Origin: Actinomycetota bacterium
GTDB taxonomy: Bacteria; Actinomycetota; Acidimicrobiia; Acidimicrobiales; Ilumatobacteraceae
Length of the DNA stretch: 64,000 nucleotides
Assembly: GCA_005788815.1 (NCBI GenBank)
Contig: SYAZ01000068.1
Coordinates: 1 to 64,000 of the forward strand
Reading direction: 5' to 3'
The notes beneath the pieces were generated by a model, which worked only from the letters and a program-made list of their open reading frames with translations, was not told the origin of the DNA and searched no databases. Of the stretch, positions 8,475 to 18,157 are shown piece by piece (within the stretch, counting starts at the first letter, position 1; every line of letters begins with the position of its first letter). Made by a program: the position numbers and the translations under genes.

Positions 8475-9425
8475 ATGAATGGCGCTTTCGAGCATGTCTC
8501 AGTGATGTTGCAAGAAGTCTGTGATGTGTTTGCAGACACCAATGAAGGAGTCTTTCTCGACGCCACTTTGGGTGGAGCGGGCCACAGTGCTGCGCTACTC
8601 GAGCGGCATCCACAATTGCGGCTCTTGGGGATCGACCAAGACGACACGGCTCTCGCTGCTGCTTCGCAAGTTCTGACAACTGCCGGTTACGGCGAGCGCG
8701 TGGCCCTCCGACGCGCCCGTTTTGATTCGGTGGCTTCCATCGTGGCCGAGGAGGGTATTGGTTCGTTGGCCGGTGCCCTCTTCGACCTCGGTGTCTCTTC
8801 GCCGCAATTTGATGTTGCCGAGCGTGGTTTCTCCTATCGATTTGATGCACCACTAGATATGCGAATGGACCAATCGCAGTCGTTCAGTGCAGACAATGTC
8901 GTCAATGAATACAACGTCATTGAGTTAACAAAAATGTTGCGTCGAAATGCAGACGAACGACATGCGCATCGCATTGCCCATGCCATCGTTGCTGCTCGAC
9001 CTATTCGATCCACAATGCAATTAAGTGATGTGGTGAGCGCAGCGATTCCTGCACCGGCACGACGTCGCGGTGGTCATCCTGCAAAGCGGTCTTTTCAAGC
9101 TATTCGCATTGAAGTCAACTCTGAACTGGCAATTCTTCCTGAAGCATTGCGCGCCACGATTGCGGCTCTTGCGCCCGGAGCGCGTCTCGCGGTATTGACA
9201 TATCACTCTGGTGAAGATCGGATTGTGAAGTCGGTTATGCGCTCTGCAGAAACCGGGAATTGTTCCTGTCCATCGCATCTTCCATGTGCTTGTGGTGCAG
9301 TGCGTTCGGTGCGTCGCATACGCGCTTCACGCGATGCAAGTACCGCAGAGCGTGAGAGTAATCCGCGTTCTACGTCGGCTCGTTTGCGGGTTGTTGAGAA
9401 ACTCAACGAAGGTGATGTGGAGTAG
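8475..9425 (+). CDS. rsmH: 16S rRNA (cytosine(1402)-N(4))-methyltransferase
   Basis: 'FEHVSVMLQEVCDVF', 'FLDATLGGAGHS', 'GALFDLGVSSPQFD', 'PAKRSFQAIRIEVN'; start at ATG 8475, not ORF start 8220. Confidence 0.95.
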   Translation: MNGAFEHVSVMLQEVCDVFADTNEGVFLDATLGGAGHSAALLERHPQLRLLGIDQDDTALAAASQVLTTAGYGERVALRRARFDSVASIVAEEGIGSLAGALFDLGVSSPQFDVAERGFSYRFDAPLDMRMDQSQSFSADNVVNEYNVIELTKMLRRNADERHAHRIAHAIVAARPIRSTMQLSDVVSAAIPAPARRRGGHPAKRSFQAIRIEVNSELAILPEALRATIAALAPGARLAVLTYHSGEDRIVKSVMRSAETGNCSCPSHLPCACGAVRSVRRIRASRDASTAERESNPRSTSARLRVVEKLNEGDVE

Positions 9426-9427
9426 TC

Positions 9428-9895
9428 ATGGCTGTCGCAGTACGTTCTACGACTCAGCGTCGCCCTCGTGAGTCGAGCGAGCAGCAGCCTCTGCTCACAC
9501 TTGTTCCAGAGACTGGGTTTAGTCACTGGCGGATCGCAGTAGTGGCTGTGTGTGGTCTCGTCGCCATGTTGGCGATTGTGACTTTGAATGTCAGTATGGC
9601 CCAACAACAGATGCGTCTTGATCGTCTGAATACAGATGTGTCCCGTGCTCGCGCGCACTTCGAAGAGCTACGCGCAGACCGTGCACAGTTGCAATCTCCT
9701 GTACATCTCATGAAAGAAGCTCGCGTTATTGGGCTTGTCCCAGCAATGGCGACCAAGACCGTCAATATCCCCGCAAGTATTGCGGCTGAGGTTGCAGCAA
9801 CGGTGGGAAAGATTGACGCAGACATCACTACTAAAGATGAGTCACCACTCGACAAGTTCGGTCGCATAAAAGCTGCAGTAGTGGGCAATCCATGA
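9428..9895 (+). CDS. ftsL: FtsL-like cell division protein
   Basis: Position between rsmH and ftsI, single TM plus coiled coil. Confidence 0.75.
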   Translation: MAVAVRSTTQRRPRESSEQQPLLTLVPETGFSHWRIAVVAVCGLVAMLAIVTLNVSMAQQQMRLDRLNTDVSRARAHFEELRADRAQLQSPVHLMKEARVIGLVPAMATKTVNIPASIAAEVAATVGKIDADITTKDESPLDKFGRIKAAVVGNP

Positions 9896-11958
9896 GTTCT
9901 TCAGAAGGATTTCAGCGAGGCAGTCGTTCACACGGCAGTCCATCGCAACGGTCATCGTCTGCTAGCCGTTCTAGATCACAAACTTCACAGCGAGCATCTA
10001 CTCGTCCAAATGAATCTCGCACACGGCCACGTTCTTCAGCAGGTTCCACAGCGGCTCGCCGTTCGGCAACGCATCAATCCTCTCGCTCCATTCGTCCACA
10101 ACCCTCAGCTCCTTCACCGTTTCAATCGCGCTTGGTCGATTTGTGGCGTGCGCTCAAGGTTTTTGTCTCTGGCGAAATCCCACCTGATCTGAAAGAGGGA
10201 AAAGTGACATCGTCGGCGGCGCACCAGGCCGTGCACCGTCGACTTGGTGTGTCATTTGTGATTCTTACTGCGATGCTGCTTATTGCTGCTGGACGAGTTG
10301 TTCTAGTACAGACAACGATGCGTGGTGACTACCTTGTCGCAAGTCTTGATCAGCGCACACGAATCAGTACTGTGCGAGCTGCCAGAGGTGTAATTTTTGA
10401 TCGGCACGGAAATGAGCTTGCTCTTTCTATTCCGAGTAGCACAGTGTTTGCCGACCCGCGTGACATTGAAGATTTTCCGGGTACGGCGCGCACGCTTGCT
10501 GTAGCACTTGGTTACACGCCAGAACAAGAAGCAAAACTACTGACGGCATTGTCGGCACCAGGGGAGAAGTTTCACTACATTGCTCGCCAATTAGACGAAC
10601 CTGCCGCACAAGGAATTTTGGGATTAGGTCTAAAAGGCATCTACTCATACACAGAACCTGCGCGTCAAGTAGAAGGTGGTGTGGCTGCTGCAATTATCGG
10701 ACGTACAGATCCTGACGGCGTTGGCACAAGCGGTTTAGAGAAACAGTTCAATAAAAACTTGACTGGTCTAGATGGCCGATTGCAACGCGAAGTCTCGAAG
10801 AAGGGCGGTGCGATAGCTGGAAGCAGTCAAACAATTGTGGCACCAGTTCCTGGTGACGACATTGTTCTCACTATTGATAAAAACATTCAGTTTCAAACTG
10901 ACTCTGTGTTGATGGAGCGGGTGGGGCGCCTGAATGCAAAGGGTGGGACTGCGATTGTGATGAACAGTCGTACTGGTGAGATCTATGCCATGTCAAATGT
11001 GCGTCGTGATGATTCAGGGGCTGTCGTTATGGCGACTGGAAACTTTGCCGCCGTCGAAGCATATGAACCTGGATCTGTAGCAAAAGTATTTAGTGTCAGC
11101 GCTGCGTTGAACGAAGGAACGGTAAATGCAGACACGGTTATGAAAGTTCCAGGCATCATTGAAGTTGACAAGTTTCTGATTCGTGATGCATGGCCGCATG
11201 GAGTCATAGACATGAGTGTTCGTTCCATTGTGTCTGAAAGCTCGAACATCGGCACCATAATGACTGCTCAAACAGTGAAGACGTCAACACTGCATGATTA
11301 TTTGTCTGCCTTTGGTTTTGGTAGGAAGACAGGTCTGAACTATCCAGGCGAAAGTCGCGGCATTTTGCGCGATGCCAACAAATGGCGTGGTACAGAAAAA
11401 TTCACCGTGTCGTATGGCTACGGATTGGCAGTGACGCCATTACAGATGATTGCTGGGGTGAACACCGTGGCCAACAACGGTACGTATATCGCACCAAAAC
11501 TGGTCAGTGCCACTATCGACAAATCAGGAATTCGTCGCGAAGTGAAGGGTTCCACAACCCGACAGGTGTTGAAGCCGGAAACTGCGGCCACGATGCAAAG
11601 TATGTTGCGTGATGTGGTGTGCACAGGTACAGGTGAACAGGCCCAAGTTAAGGGAATGGAAATAGCTGGCAAGACGGGTACTGGATACAAGGTGCAATCA
11701 AACGGCACCTATCAAACTGATGCTGGTGGCCGTAAATACTTCGCTTCCTTTGCAGGTTTCTTTCCCGCTTCATCCCCTGAAGTAACAATTCTTGTCAGTA
11801 TCGACGAACCAGACGCATATTCGCGTGACCGTTTTGGCGGCACCGCGGCTGCGCCGGTATTCGCGCGTCTAGTCCCCGCAATCATGCATGAATTAGGTAT
11901 TGAAGCAACCGGAGCAGGGACCGGATGCAAGGCAGGCGCTACGCCAGCAGGGCTCTAA
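9892..11958 (+). CDS. ftsI: penicillin-binding protein / peptidoglycan transpeptidase
   Basis: 'ARGVIFDRHGNELALS', 'YEPGSVAKVF', 'SESSNIGTI', 'AGKTGTGYK'. Confidence 0.94.
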   Translation: MSSSEGFQRGSRSHGSPSQRSSSASRSRSQTSQRASTRPNESRTRPRSSAGSTAARRSATHQSSRSIRPQPSAPSPFQSRLVDLWRALKVFVSGEIPPDLKEGKVTSSAAHQAVHRRLGVSFVILTAMLLIAAGRVVLVQTTMRGDYLVASLDQRTRISTVRAARGVIFDRHGNELALSIPSSTVFADPRDIEDFPGTARTLAVALGYTPEQEAKLLTALSAPGEKFHYIARQLDEPAAQGILGLGLKGIYSYTEPARQVEGGVAAAIIGRTDPDGVGTSGLEKQFNKNLTGLDGRLQREVSKKGGAIAGSSQTIVAPVPGDDIVLTIDKNIQFQTDSVLMERVGRLNAKGGTAIVMNSRTGEIYAMSNVRRDDSGAVVMATGNFAAVEAYEPGSVAKVFSVSAALNEGTVNADTVMKVPGIIEVDKFLIRDAWPHGVIDMSVRSIVSESSNIGTIMTAQTVKTSTLHDYLSAFGFGRKTGLNYPGESRGILRDANKWRGTEKFTVSYGYGLAVTPLQMIAGVNTVANNGTYIAPKLVSATIDKSGIRREVKGSTTRQVLKPETAATMQSMLRDVVCTGTGEQAQVKGMEIAGKTGTGYKVQSNGTYQTDAGGRKYFASFAGFFPASSPEVTILVSIDEPDAYSRDRFGGTAAAPVFARLVPAIMHELGIEATGAGTGCKAGATPAGL

Positions 11959-11967
11959 GAGGTTCTT

Positions 11968-13410
11968 GTGTCCAGGTATTCGTGCACATCAGCATCTCTC
12001 TCCCGCATTGTTGACTCTGCCGAGATCATTGCTGAATTCATTGGGTCGCCCGACGTTGTCATAAGTGGGATTACACAAGACTCCCGTGTAGTGCAAAGTG
12101 GCGACCTTTTTTGTTGTGTTCGTGGTCAGTTTGCTGACGGTCATGCCTTTGTTCAACAAGCACTACTTCGTGGTGTGCATGCACTGTTGGTCGATGAGGT
12201 GCAACCAAATGTGCCATCACATGTCACTCAGATTGTTGTGTCATCGGTTCGGAGTGTTCTAGGCAATATTGCAAGTGCAGTCTTTGGTCACCCCTGTCGT
12301 GCATTAAAGATGACAGGTATCACGGGAACTAACGGCAAAACCTCCACCGCATATATTCTTGGTGAAATTCTCAAAGCCAATGGAGCGTCGGTATTGGTCG
12401 TTGGCACGTTGACAGGGGAGCGCACGACACCAGAAGCGATTGACCTGCAACACCAATTGCGTGAGTTTGCTGATGCAAGTGGCACACACGTCGTGATGGA
12501 AGTGTCATCGCATGGTCTTGTGATGGGTCGCGTGAATGGGATTCTGTTTGACGTCGCAATCTTTACGAACCTTGGTCGAGATCATCTTGATTTTCATGGC
12601 ACCTACGAGAACTACTTTGCTACAAAGGCTCAACTGTTTACTCCGGCACTTGCCAAGCACGCAATCATCAACGCAGATGACAAATATGGTCAACTTCTTA
12701 TTGACGTGTGCGAAGTTGGTGTAACCACGTTTGGGCGAGATGGCGCACGTGATGTTCGCGTTGACGTGGGGTCGGTTGACTTCGAGTGGAACTCTCTCGC
12801 AGTACATCTTTCACTGGGTGGGGAGTTTTCTCTGGATAACGCATTGGCTGCAATGACAGCAGCACAAGTGCTTGGCGTTCCAGACAAAGTCATTGTGAAC
12901 GGATGCATGCAGGTTGCTGGTGTCCCTGGCAGATTTCAATCGGTGTCGAACGACGATGGTATTGGTGTGGTCGTGGACTATGCACATACTCCTGAGAGCC
13001 TTGAAGGCGTTTTACGGAGTGCTCGACGACTTACTGACGCAAGAATCATTGTTGTCTTTGGTTGCGGTGGCGATCGAGATGCCGGGAAACGTTCGGTGAT
13101 GGGCGAAATTGCTTCTCGGCTGTCAGATGTTGTGTATATCACCTCGGATAACCCCCGCAGCGAAGATCCAACGGCAATCATCGAAGAGATTATGAAGGGC
13201 ACGAGAGGCAGCACGGCTGTAGTGCAATCATGTATCGATCGGGCCGAAGCAATTCACAATGCCATCGCCGAGGCTCGAATTAGTGACATTGTTGTGATAG
13301 CAGGAAAAGGTCACGAGTCAACACAAGAGACCCGTGGGGTAGTTGTCCCATTTGATGATGTCGAGGTCGCCCGCGCGGCATTGTTGTCGAGAAAGAAGAA
13401 TGACAAATGA
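11968..13410 (+). CDS. murE: UDP-N-acetylmuramoyl-tripeptide synthetase (MurE)
   Basis: 'GITGTNGKTSTAYI', 'DYAHTPESLEGVL', 'GCGGDRDAGKRSVMGEIA', 'TSDNPRSEDP'. Confidence 0.95.
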   Translation: MSRYSCTSASLSRIVDSAEIIAEFIGSPDVVISGITQDSRVVQSGDLFCCVRGQFADGHAFVQQALLRGVHALLVDEVQPNVPSHVTQIVVSSVRSVLGNIASAVFGHPCRALKMTGITGTNGKTSTAYILGEILKANGASVLVVGTLTGERTTPEAIDLQHQLREFADASGTHVVMEVSSHGLVMGRVNGILFDVAIFTNLGRDHLDFHGTYENYFATKAQLFTPALAKHAIINADDKYGQLLIDVCEVGVTTFGRDGARDVRVDVGSVDFEWNSLAVHLSLGGEFSLDNALAAMTAAQVLGVPDKVIVNGCMQVAGVPGRFQSVSNDDGIGVVVDYAHTPESLEGVLRSARRLTDARIIVVFGCGGDRDAGKRSVMGEIASRLSDVVYITSDNPRSEDPTAIIEEIMKGTRGSTAVVQSCIDRAEAIHNAIAEARISDIVVIAGKGHESTQETRGVVVPFDDVEVARAALLSRKKNDK

Positions 13411-14465
13411 TCGCAGTTCTCATTGCTGGTTCAGTATCGATGATTTTTTCGCTATTCGGAACACGGTGGCTCATTGCCATTTTTGATTCATTAGGCAAGG
13501 GTCAACCCATCCTTGGTTCAGAAGATCACGGCCCAGTGCATCACATGAAGAAGCAGGGCACAGCGACCATGGGTGGCATCGCCATCATTTTTGCCGCCTT
13601 CATCGGATGGCTGGTTGCTCACTTGCGCGGAGGTATCGCGCTTTCTGACCAAGCAATGATTATGTGGGCCGGTGTTGGGGTCTTGTCACTGATGGGCTTC
13701 CTAGATGATTTTCTCAAAGTGAGAAAATCGCATAACCGTGGAATTCTCTGGAAGAAGAAGGGCTACATCACGTTTGCAATAGTGCTTGGCCTGATGTGGT
13801 GGTTGATGGCCGGGACTGGAATCAGCGAAACACTGTCTTTTACCCGCTCTGATTTTCCTGGTTGGAATTTGTCTCCCGTTTTGTGGGTGGTGTGGACTGC
13901 CGTCATGGTGTGGGCCACCACTAATGCGGTGAACGTCACTGATGGCCTAGACGGTCTCGCTGCAGGGTCGGCATTGTTTGGCTTTTTAGCTTTCACAGTG
14001 ATTGCGTATTGGGGATTTCGTAATCCTGACGTGTACAACCTGGTCAACCCACTTGACCTCGCTGTCTTCTCTGCAGCAATGGCTGGCGCGTGTGGAGGAT
14101 TCCTTTGGTGGAATGCTGCGCCTGCTCGCATCTTCATGGGAGATGTTGGTGCACTTGGTATCGGCGCGGCACTCGGGCTCTTGGCCGTTGCAACAAACAC
14201 CCATATGTTGCTTCCATTGATTTGTGCGCTCAACGTGATGGAGGCCGGATCTGTTGCACTGCAGATGGGGGTATTCAAGGCATCGGGGCGCAAGAAGCGA
14301 CTATTTAAAATGTCGCCTATCCATCACCATTTCGAATTACTTGGTTGGCCCGAGACCACTGTCATTATTCGTTTCTGGATACTTTCTGGAATTTGTGTCG
14401 CTGTTGCCGTAGGGCTGTTCATCGCAGACTTCACAAACATCGCCGATAATTTTGCGGGACGATGA
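13407..14465 (+). CDS. mraY: phospho-N-acetylmuramoyl-pentapeptide-transferase
   Basis: 'KKQGTATMGGIAII', 'NAVNVTDGLDGLAAG', 'KMSPIHHHFELLGWPE'. Confidence 0.96.
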   Translation: MIAVLIAGSVSMIFSLFGTRWLIAIFDSLGKGQPILGSEDHGPVHHMKKQGTATMGGIAIIFAAFIGWLVAHLRGGIALSDQAMIMWAGVGVLSLMGFLDDFLKVRKSHNRGILWKKKGYITFAIVLGLMWWLMAGTGISETLSFTRSDFPGWNLSPVLWVVWTAVMVWATTNAVNVTDGLDGLAAGSALFGFLAFTVIAYWGFRNPDVYNLVNPLDLAVFSAAMAGACGGFLWWNAAPARIFMGDVGALGIGAALGLLAVATNTHMLLPLICALNVMEAGSVALQMGVFKASGRKKRLFKMSPIHHHFELLGWPETTVIIRFWILSGICVAVAVGLFIADFTNIADNFAGR

Positions 14466-14466
14466 C

Positions 14467-15813
14467 ATGAAGAAAGCTGCTGTATTTGGTCTTGCTCTCG
14501 CAGGGACAGCAGTAGCGCGTGCTTTTGTCGAACGCGGCATCAGTGTTGTGATGTCAGACGACAAGTTGAACGATGAACATCGTGCATTGGCCTATGAGTT
14601 GAAATGCATGGTGATGGAAGTGGTTGACGATGCCAGCATCGACAGATTCCTGACGGGAGTGGATGTTCTTGTCCCGGCTCCTGGGGTGTCGCCACAACAT
14701 GCAGTCATCAGGCGTGCTACTGAATTGGGTGTTTCTGTGCGAACAGAGATTGATATTGCGTATGAATGGGAACATCAGCGCCCAGCGGGGCCTCGTCCCA
14801 TCCTTGCTGTGACAGGTACGGACGGCAAGACGACAACGACCATGTTGGTGGCCGCATTATTGAGAGGTGCGGACTACTCAGTTGCCGAGGTCGGAAACAC
14901 AGACCTGCCATTTGTTTCTGCCTTGAGTGACGATGTTGATGTCTTTGTCGTGGAGTGCTCCAGTTTTCGTTTGCAGTTCACACAATGCTTCCGCAGTGTT
15001 TCTTCTGCCTGGCTCAATATCGCCCCCGACCACTTGGATTGGCATGGGACTTTTGATTCATATGTAGATGCAAAGGCTCGGATGTGGGCATTTGCAATAT
15101 CGAACGATGTAGCCATTGTTCCTGTCGATGTATCACTCATCTCTAACGCAGCACTTCTTTCAAAAGCGCGCGTCGTTACCTTCGGTGGTGCCGACGGCGA
15201 CTATCACGTGGCGGACAACATGTTGATGTCTCCGGTTGGTCCCATCACAAGCGTTGACTCGTTATGGCGCACAATGCCTCACGACATTACGAACGCACTT
15301 GCGGCTAGCGCAGTAGTTTTGGAATCTGGTTTGGTGCAGGTAGATCAACTGAGTTCAGCGTTGAAAAACTTTGTTGCCGCGCCGCACCGCATTGAGCGAG
15401 TGGGAAACTTTGGAGGCGTTGATTGGTATGACGATTCAAAAGCCACAAGTCCCCATGCAGCCCTCACGGCAATACGGGCATTTGAGTCGCTTGTCCTTAT
15501 TGCCGGTGGGAAGAACAAGGACTTGGATTTGACACACATGGCTGTGGAGCCCAAGCGCATGCACGGAGTAGTTGCAATCGGTCATGATGCGGAATTGATT
15601 GAGGGTGCCTTTAGTAATATTTGCCAAGTGCGAGTTGCTACATCAATGGCTGAGGCAGTGAAGATAGCCGTACAAATGTCCGAGGGTCGGGTGCCCGTGT
15701 TGTTGTCGCCGGGTTGCACGAGTTATGACTGGTATCGCAATTACAACGAACGTGGTGATGATTTTCAACGATGCGTCAAAGATTTTTTCGCTACAAATTC
15801 AGGAGTCGCATGA
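14467..15813 (+). CDS. murD: UDP-N-acetylmuramoylalanine--D-glutamate ligase
   Basis: 'AVTGTDGKTTTTMLVAALL', 'PHRIERVGNFGGVDWYDDSKATSP', 'LLSPGCTSYDWYRNYNERGDDF'. Confidence 0.95.
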   Translation: MKKAAVFGLALAGTAVARAFVERGISVVMSDDKLNDEHRALAYELKCMVMEVVDDASIDRFLTGVDVLVPAPGVSPQHAVIRRATELGVSVRTEIDIAYEWEHQRPAGPRPILAVTGTDGKTTTTMLVAALLRGADYSVAEVGNTDLPFVSALSDDVDVFVVECSSFRLQFTQCFRSVSSAWLNIAPDHLDWHGTFDSYVDAKARMWAFAISNDVAIVPVDVSLISNAALLSKARVVTFGGADGDYHVADNMLMSPVGPITSVDSLWRTMPHDITNALAASAVVLESGLVQVDQLSSALKNFVAAPHRIERVGNFGGVDWYDDSKATSPHAALTAIRAFESLVLIAGGKNKDLDLTHMAVEPKRMHGVVAIGHDAELIEGAFSNICQVRVATSMAEAVKIAVQMSEGRVPVLLSPGCTSYDWYRNYNERGDDFQRCVKDFFATNSGVA

Positions 15814-17024
15814 TGTCAGATACAGATAATCGTAAAAAGACTCCCACCGTACGAGAACGTCGTGAGGCGATGGTTGGCCGTATTGGTTTTCGTGAGCGGT
15901 ATCGCATGCCAACGGGACGTCCACCTGCGGTCGTGTACTGGATTGCGATAACTGTTGCTTGTTTGGTCATGCTTGGACTAATTATGGTGTTGTCTGCATC
16001 GTCGGTCGTCAACTTGTACGACGGTTCTTCTGCTTGGGCCATGTTTCAGCGCCAATTGTTGTGGGTGGTTTTGGGAACTGCAGCAATGTATTTTGCGGTC
16101 ATTATGCCCTATGACATGTGGAAGGGAAATGGAGTATTGCTCTTTCCAGTAACGATTGTGGTGTTGCTTGCCAACATGTTTGTTGTTGCGAGAGGCGAAA
16201 TCACTAACGGTGCTAAAGCGTGGCTCGACATCGGACAGTTTCAATTCCAGCCGTCTGAGTTCATGAAAGTTATGACGATTCTTTTCTGTGCGAACTTTTT
16301 GGCTCAACGCCACCGCTCGGTAGCTATTAGACAAGCGGTGCTATATCCGATGCTGGCAATCCTTTCAATCACCGTGGGACTATGTGTACTGCAGAAAGAT
16401 TTTGGCGGCGCAACGATTTTCTTCGGAGTGATGATTGTTCTTCTCTTTATGGCTGGCCTACCTACACGTCAATTAAGTGTGGTTGTTGGTGGTACTGCAT
16501 TACTTGTAGTTATTGGCTTACCCTACGCAGGTAGTGCCGCAGAGCGCGTGCACGCGTGGATGAATATGGAATCTGAAATGGTTCGCGCCGACAAGGGCTA
16601 TCAGGTGTATCAGGCTTTACTCAGTATTGCTAACGGTGGATGGCAAGGTAGTGGTGCGGGTTCTGGTACCAGTAAATGGGGTTACGTTCCGCTTGCACAT
16701 AGCGACTTTATCTTCGCCGTTGTGGCCGAGGAGATGGGCCTATTGGGCACGGTGCTTGTCTTTGGTGGGTTTTTGCTGTTGATCTATTTTGCTATTCAAG
16801 TTGCCTACACAGCATCTGATACCCACGGTGCATTTATCGCAGGTGGTGTCGCTGCATGGTTTGGTTTGCAGGCGTTTGTCAATATTGGTGGAGTAGTGGG
16901 ACTCATACCAATGACAGGCTTGACGTTGCCCTTCCTGTCGTATGGCGGCTCATCTGTTGTCGCATCCATGATTGGTGCGGGGCTGTTAATCAATGTTGCC
17001 CGATATTCAAAGAAGTCTGCGTGA
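15810..17024 (+). CDS. ftsW: lipid II polymerase FtsW (SEDS)
   Basis: SEDS motifs 'GAKAWLDIGQFQFQPSEFMKV', 'AHSDFIFAVVAEEMGLLG', 'GLTLPFLSYGGSSV'. Confidence 0.94.
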   Translation: MMSDTDNRKKTPTVRERREAMVGRIGFRERYRMPTGRPPAVVYWIAITVACLVMLGLIMVLSASSVVNLYDGSSAWAMFQRQLLWVVLGTAAMYFAVIMPYDMWKGNGVLLFPVTIVVLLANMFVVARGEITNGAKAWLDIGQFQFQPSEFMKVMTILFCANFLAQRHRSVAIRQAVLYPMLAILSITVGLCVLQKDFGGATIFFGVMIVLLFMAGLPTRQLSVVVGGTALLVVIGLPYAGSAAERVHAWMNMESEMVRADKGYQVYQALLSIANGGWQGSGAGSGTSKWGYVPLAHSDFIFAVVAEEMGLLGTVLVFGGFLLLIYFAIQVAYTASDTHGAFIAGGVAAWFGLQAFVNIGGVVGLIPMTGLTLPFLSYGGSSVVASMIGAGLLINVARYSKKSA

Positions 17025-18142
17025 CGTTTGCGGTCATAACCGGTGGGGGCACAAGCGGACATGTGATTCCAGCAATAGCCATCTGTGAGGCACTCATCGA
17101 TGCTGGTCATGATGCATCTGACTTGAAGTATGTCGGCACCATTCGTGGTGTGGAGACGTCATTGATGGCCGACAGCACGGTCGAGTCTTTGTTCTTGCCA
17201 ATATCGGGCTTGCAAAGATCTTTTTCGGTTCGAGCCATATTGCGCAATATGGCATTGCCATGGCGTTTGCTACGAAGTCGTCTTGTTGCACGTCGATATC
17301 TTTCTCAGTGGTCTCCGCAAGTGGTGGTGTCTGTCGGCGGGTACGCCAGTGAACCCATGTCGCGTGCAGCCATTGCTGCGGGCATCCCATTGGTGTGTGT
17401 CAGTTACGACCATCTGGCAGGTCTAGCCACGAGGCGTCAAGCCAAACATGCACAAGTGTGTGCGGTTGCTTTTGCTGATAGCAATCTTCCGCGCGCGTGT
17501 GTTACGGGCGCCCCCGTGCGTCGTGTGTTGCGAACACTTCACGTTTCTGAGTATCGAGTGCAGGCTCGACAAGAGTTACATGTTTCCGAAGAAGACAGCT
17601 TGATTGTATTTATGGGCGGATCGTTAGGTTCGCAAAGCATCAATTCTGTCGCAGTGGATTTTGCGCAACAAGGTTCTGTATCAGGTGATACTCGAGTTTC
17701 TATCTTGCATATCTGTGGCGATCGATTTTTGAAAGAACCGATGCCATCGGTGGCAGATGGAGTTCAATACCAACGAGTTGGTTACGAATCGCGGATGGCT
17801 GCTGTCTATAGCGCCGCTGATGTCATTGTGGCCCGAGCAGGAGCGAGCACCGTGGCAGAGATTGCAACAGTGGGAGTTGCGTCTGTTCTCATTCCGTGGC
17901 CTGCAGCGGCAGATAATCATCAGGAGCACAATGCCCGCTGGTTGTCAGATGATGGGGCCGCGTTGCTATCTGATGATGCCTCGTGCCGTAGCGGTGCGAC
18001 CCTTCAAATGGTGCAAGGTCTCGTTGGTAATAAGGATTTGCAGGTGAGTTTGGCGCAAAAGGCCCGCCAAAAGGGTGACATTCACCGCAGCAATGAGCTC
18101 GTGAAAGTCATAGAGAACGCCGCATCGTCTGCTCTGTCGTGA
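17021..18142 (+). CDS. murG: UDP-GlcNAc--undecaprenyl-P-P-MurNAc-pentapeptide GlcNAc transferase
   Basis: 'ITGGGTSGHVIPA', 'GGYASEP', 'VARAGASTVAEIATVGVASVLIPWPAAADNHQEHNA'; GTG 17021 overlaps ftsW stop. Confidence 0.94.
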   Translation: MTFAVITGGGTSGHVIPAIAICEALIDAGHDASDLKYVGTIRGVETSLMADSTVESLFLPISGLQRSFSVRAILRNMALPWRLLRSRLVARRYLSQWSPQVVVSVGGYASEPMSRAAIAAGIPLVCVSYDHLAGLATRRQAKHAQVCAVAFADSNLPRACVTGAPVRRVLRTLHVSEYRVQARQELHVSEEDSLIVFMGGSLGSQSINSVAVDFAQQGSVSGDTRVSILHICGDRFLKEPMPSVADGVQYQRVGYESRMAAVYSAADVIVARAGASTVAEIATVGVASVLIPWPAAADNHQEHNARWLSDDGAALLSDDASCRSGATLQMVQGLVGNKDLQVSLAQKARQKGDIHRSNELVKVIENAASSALS

Positions 18143-18157
18143 GACAATGGGCATCCC

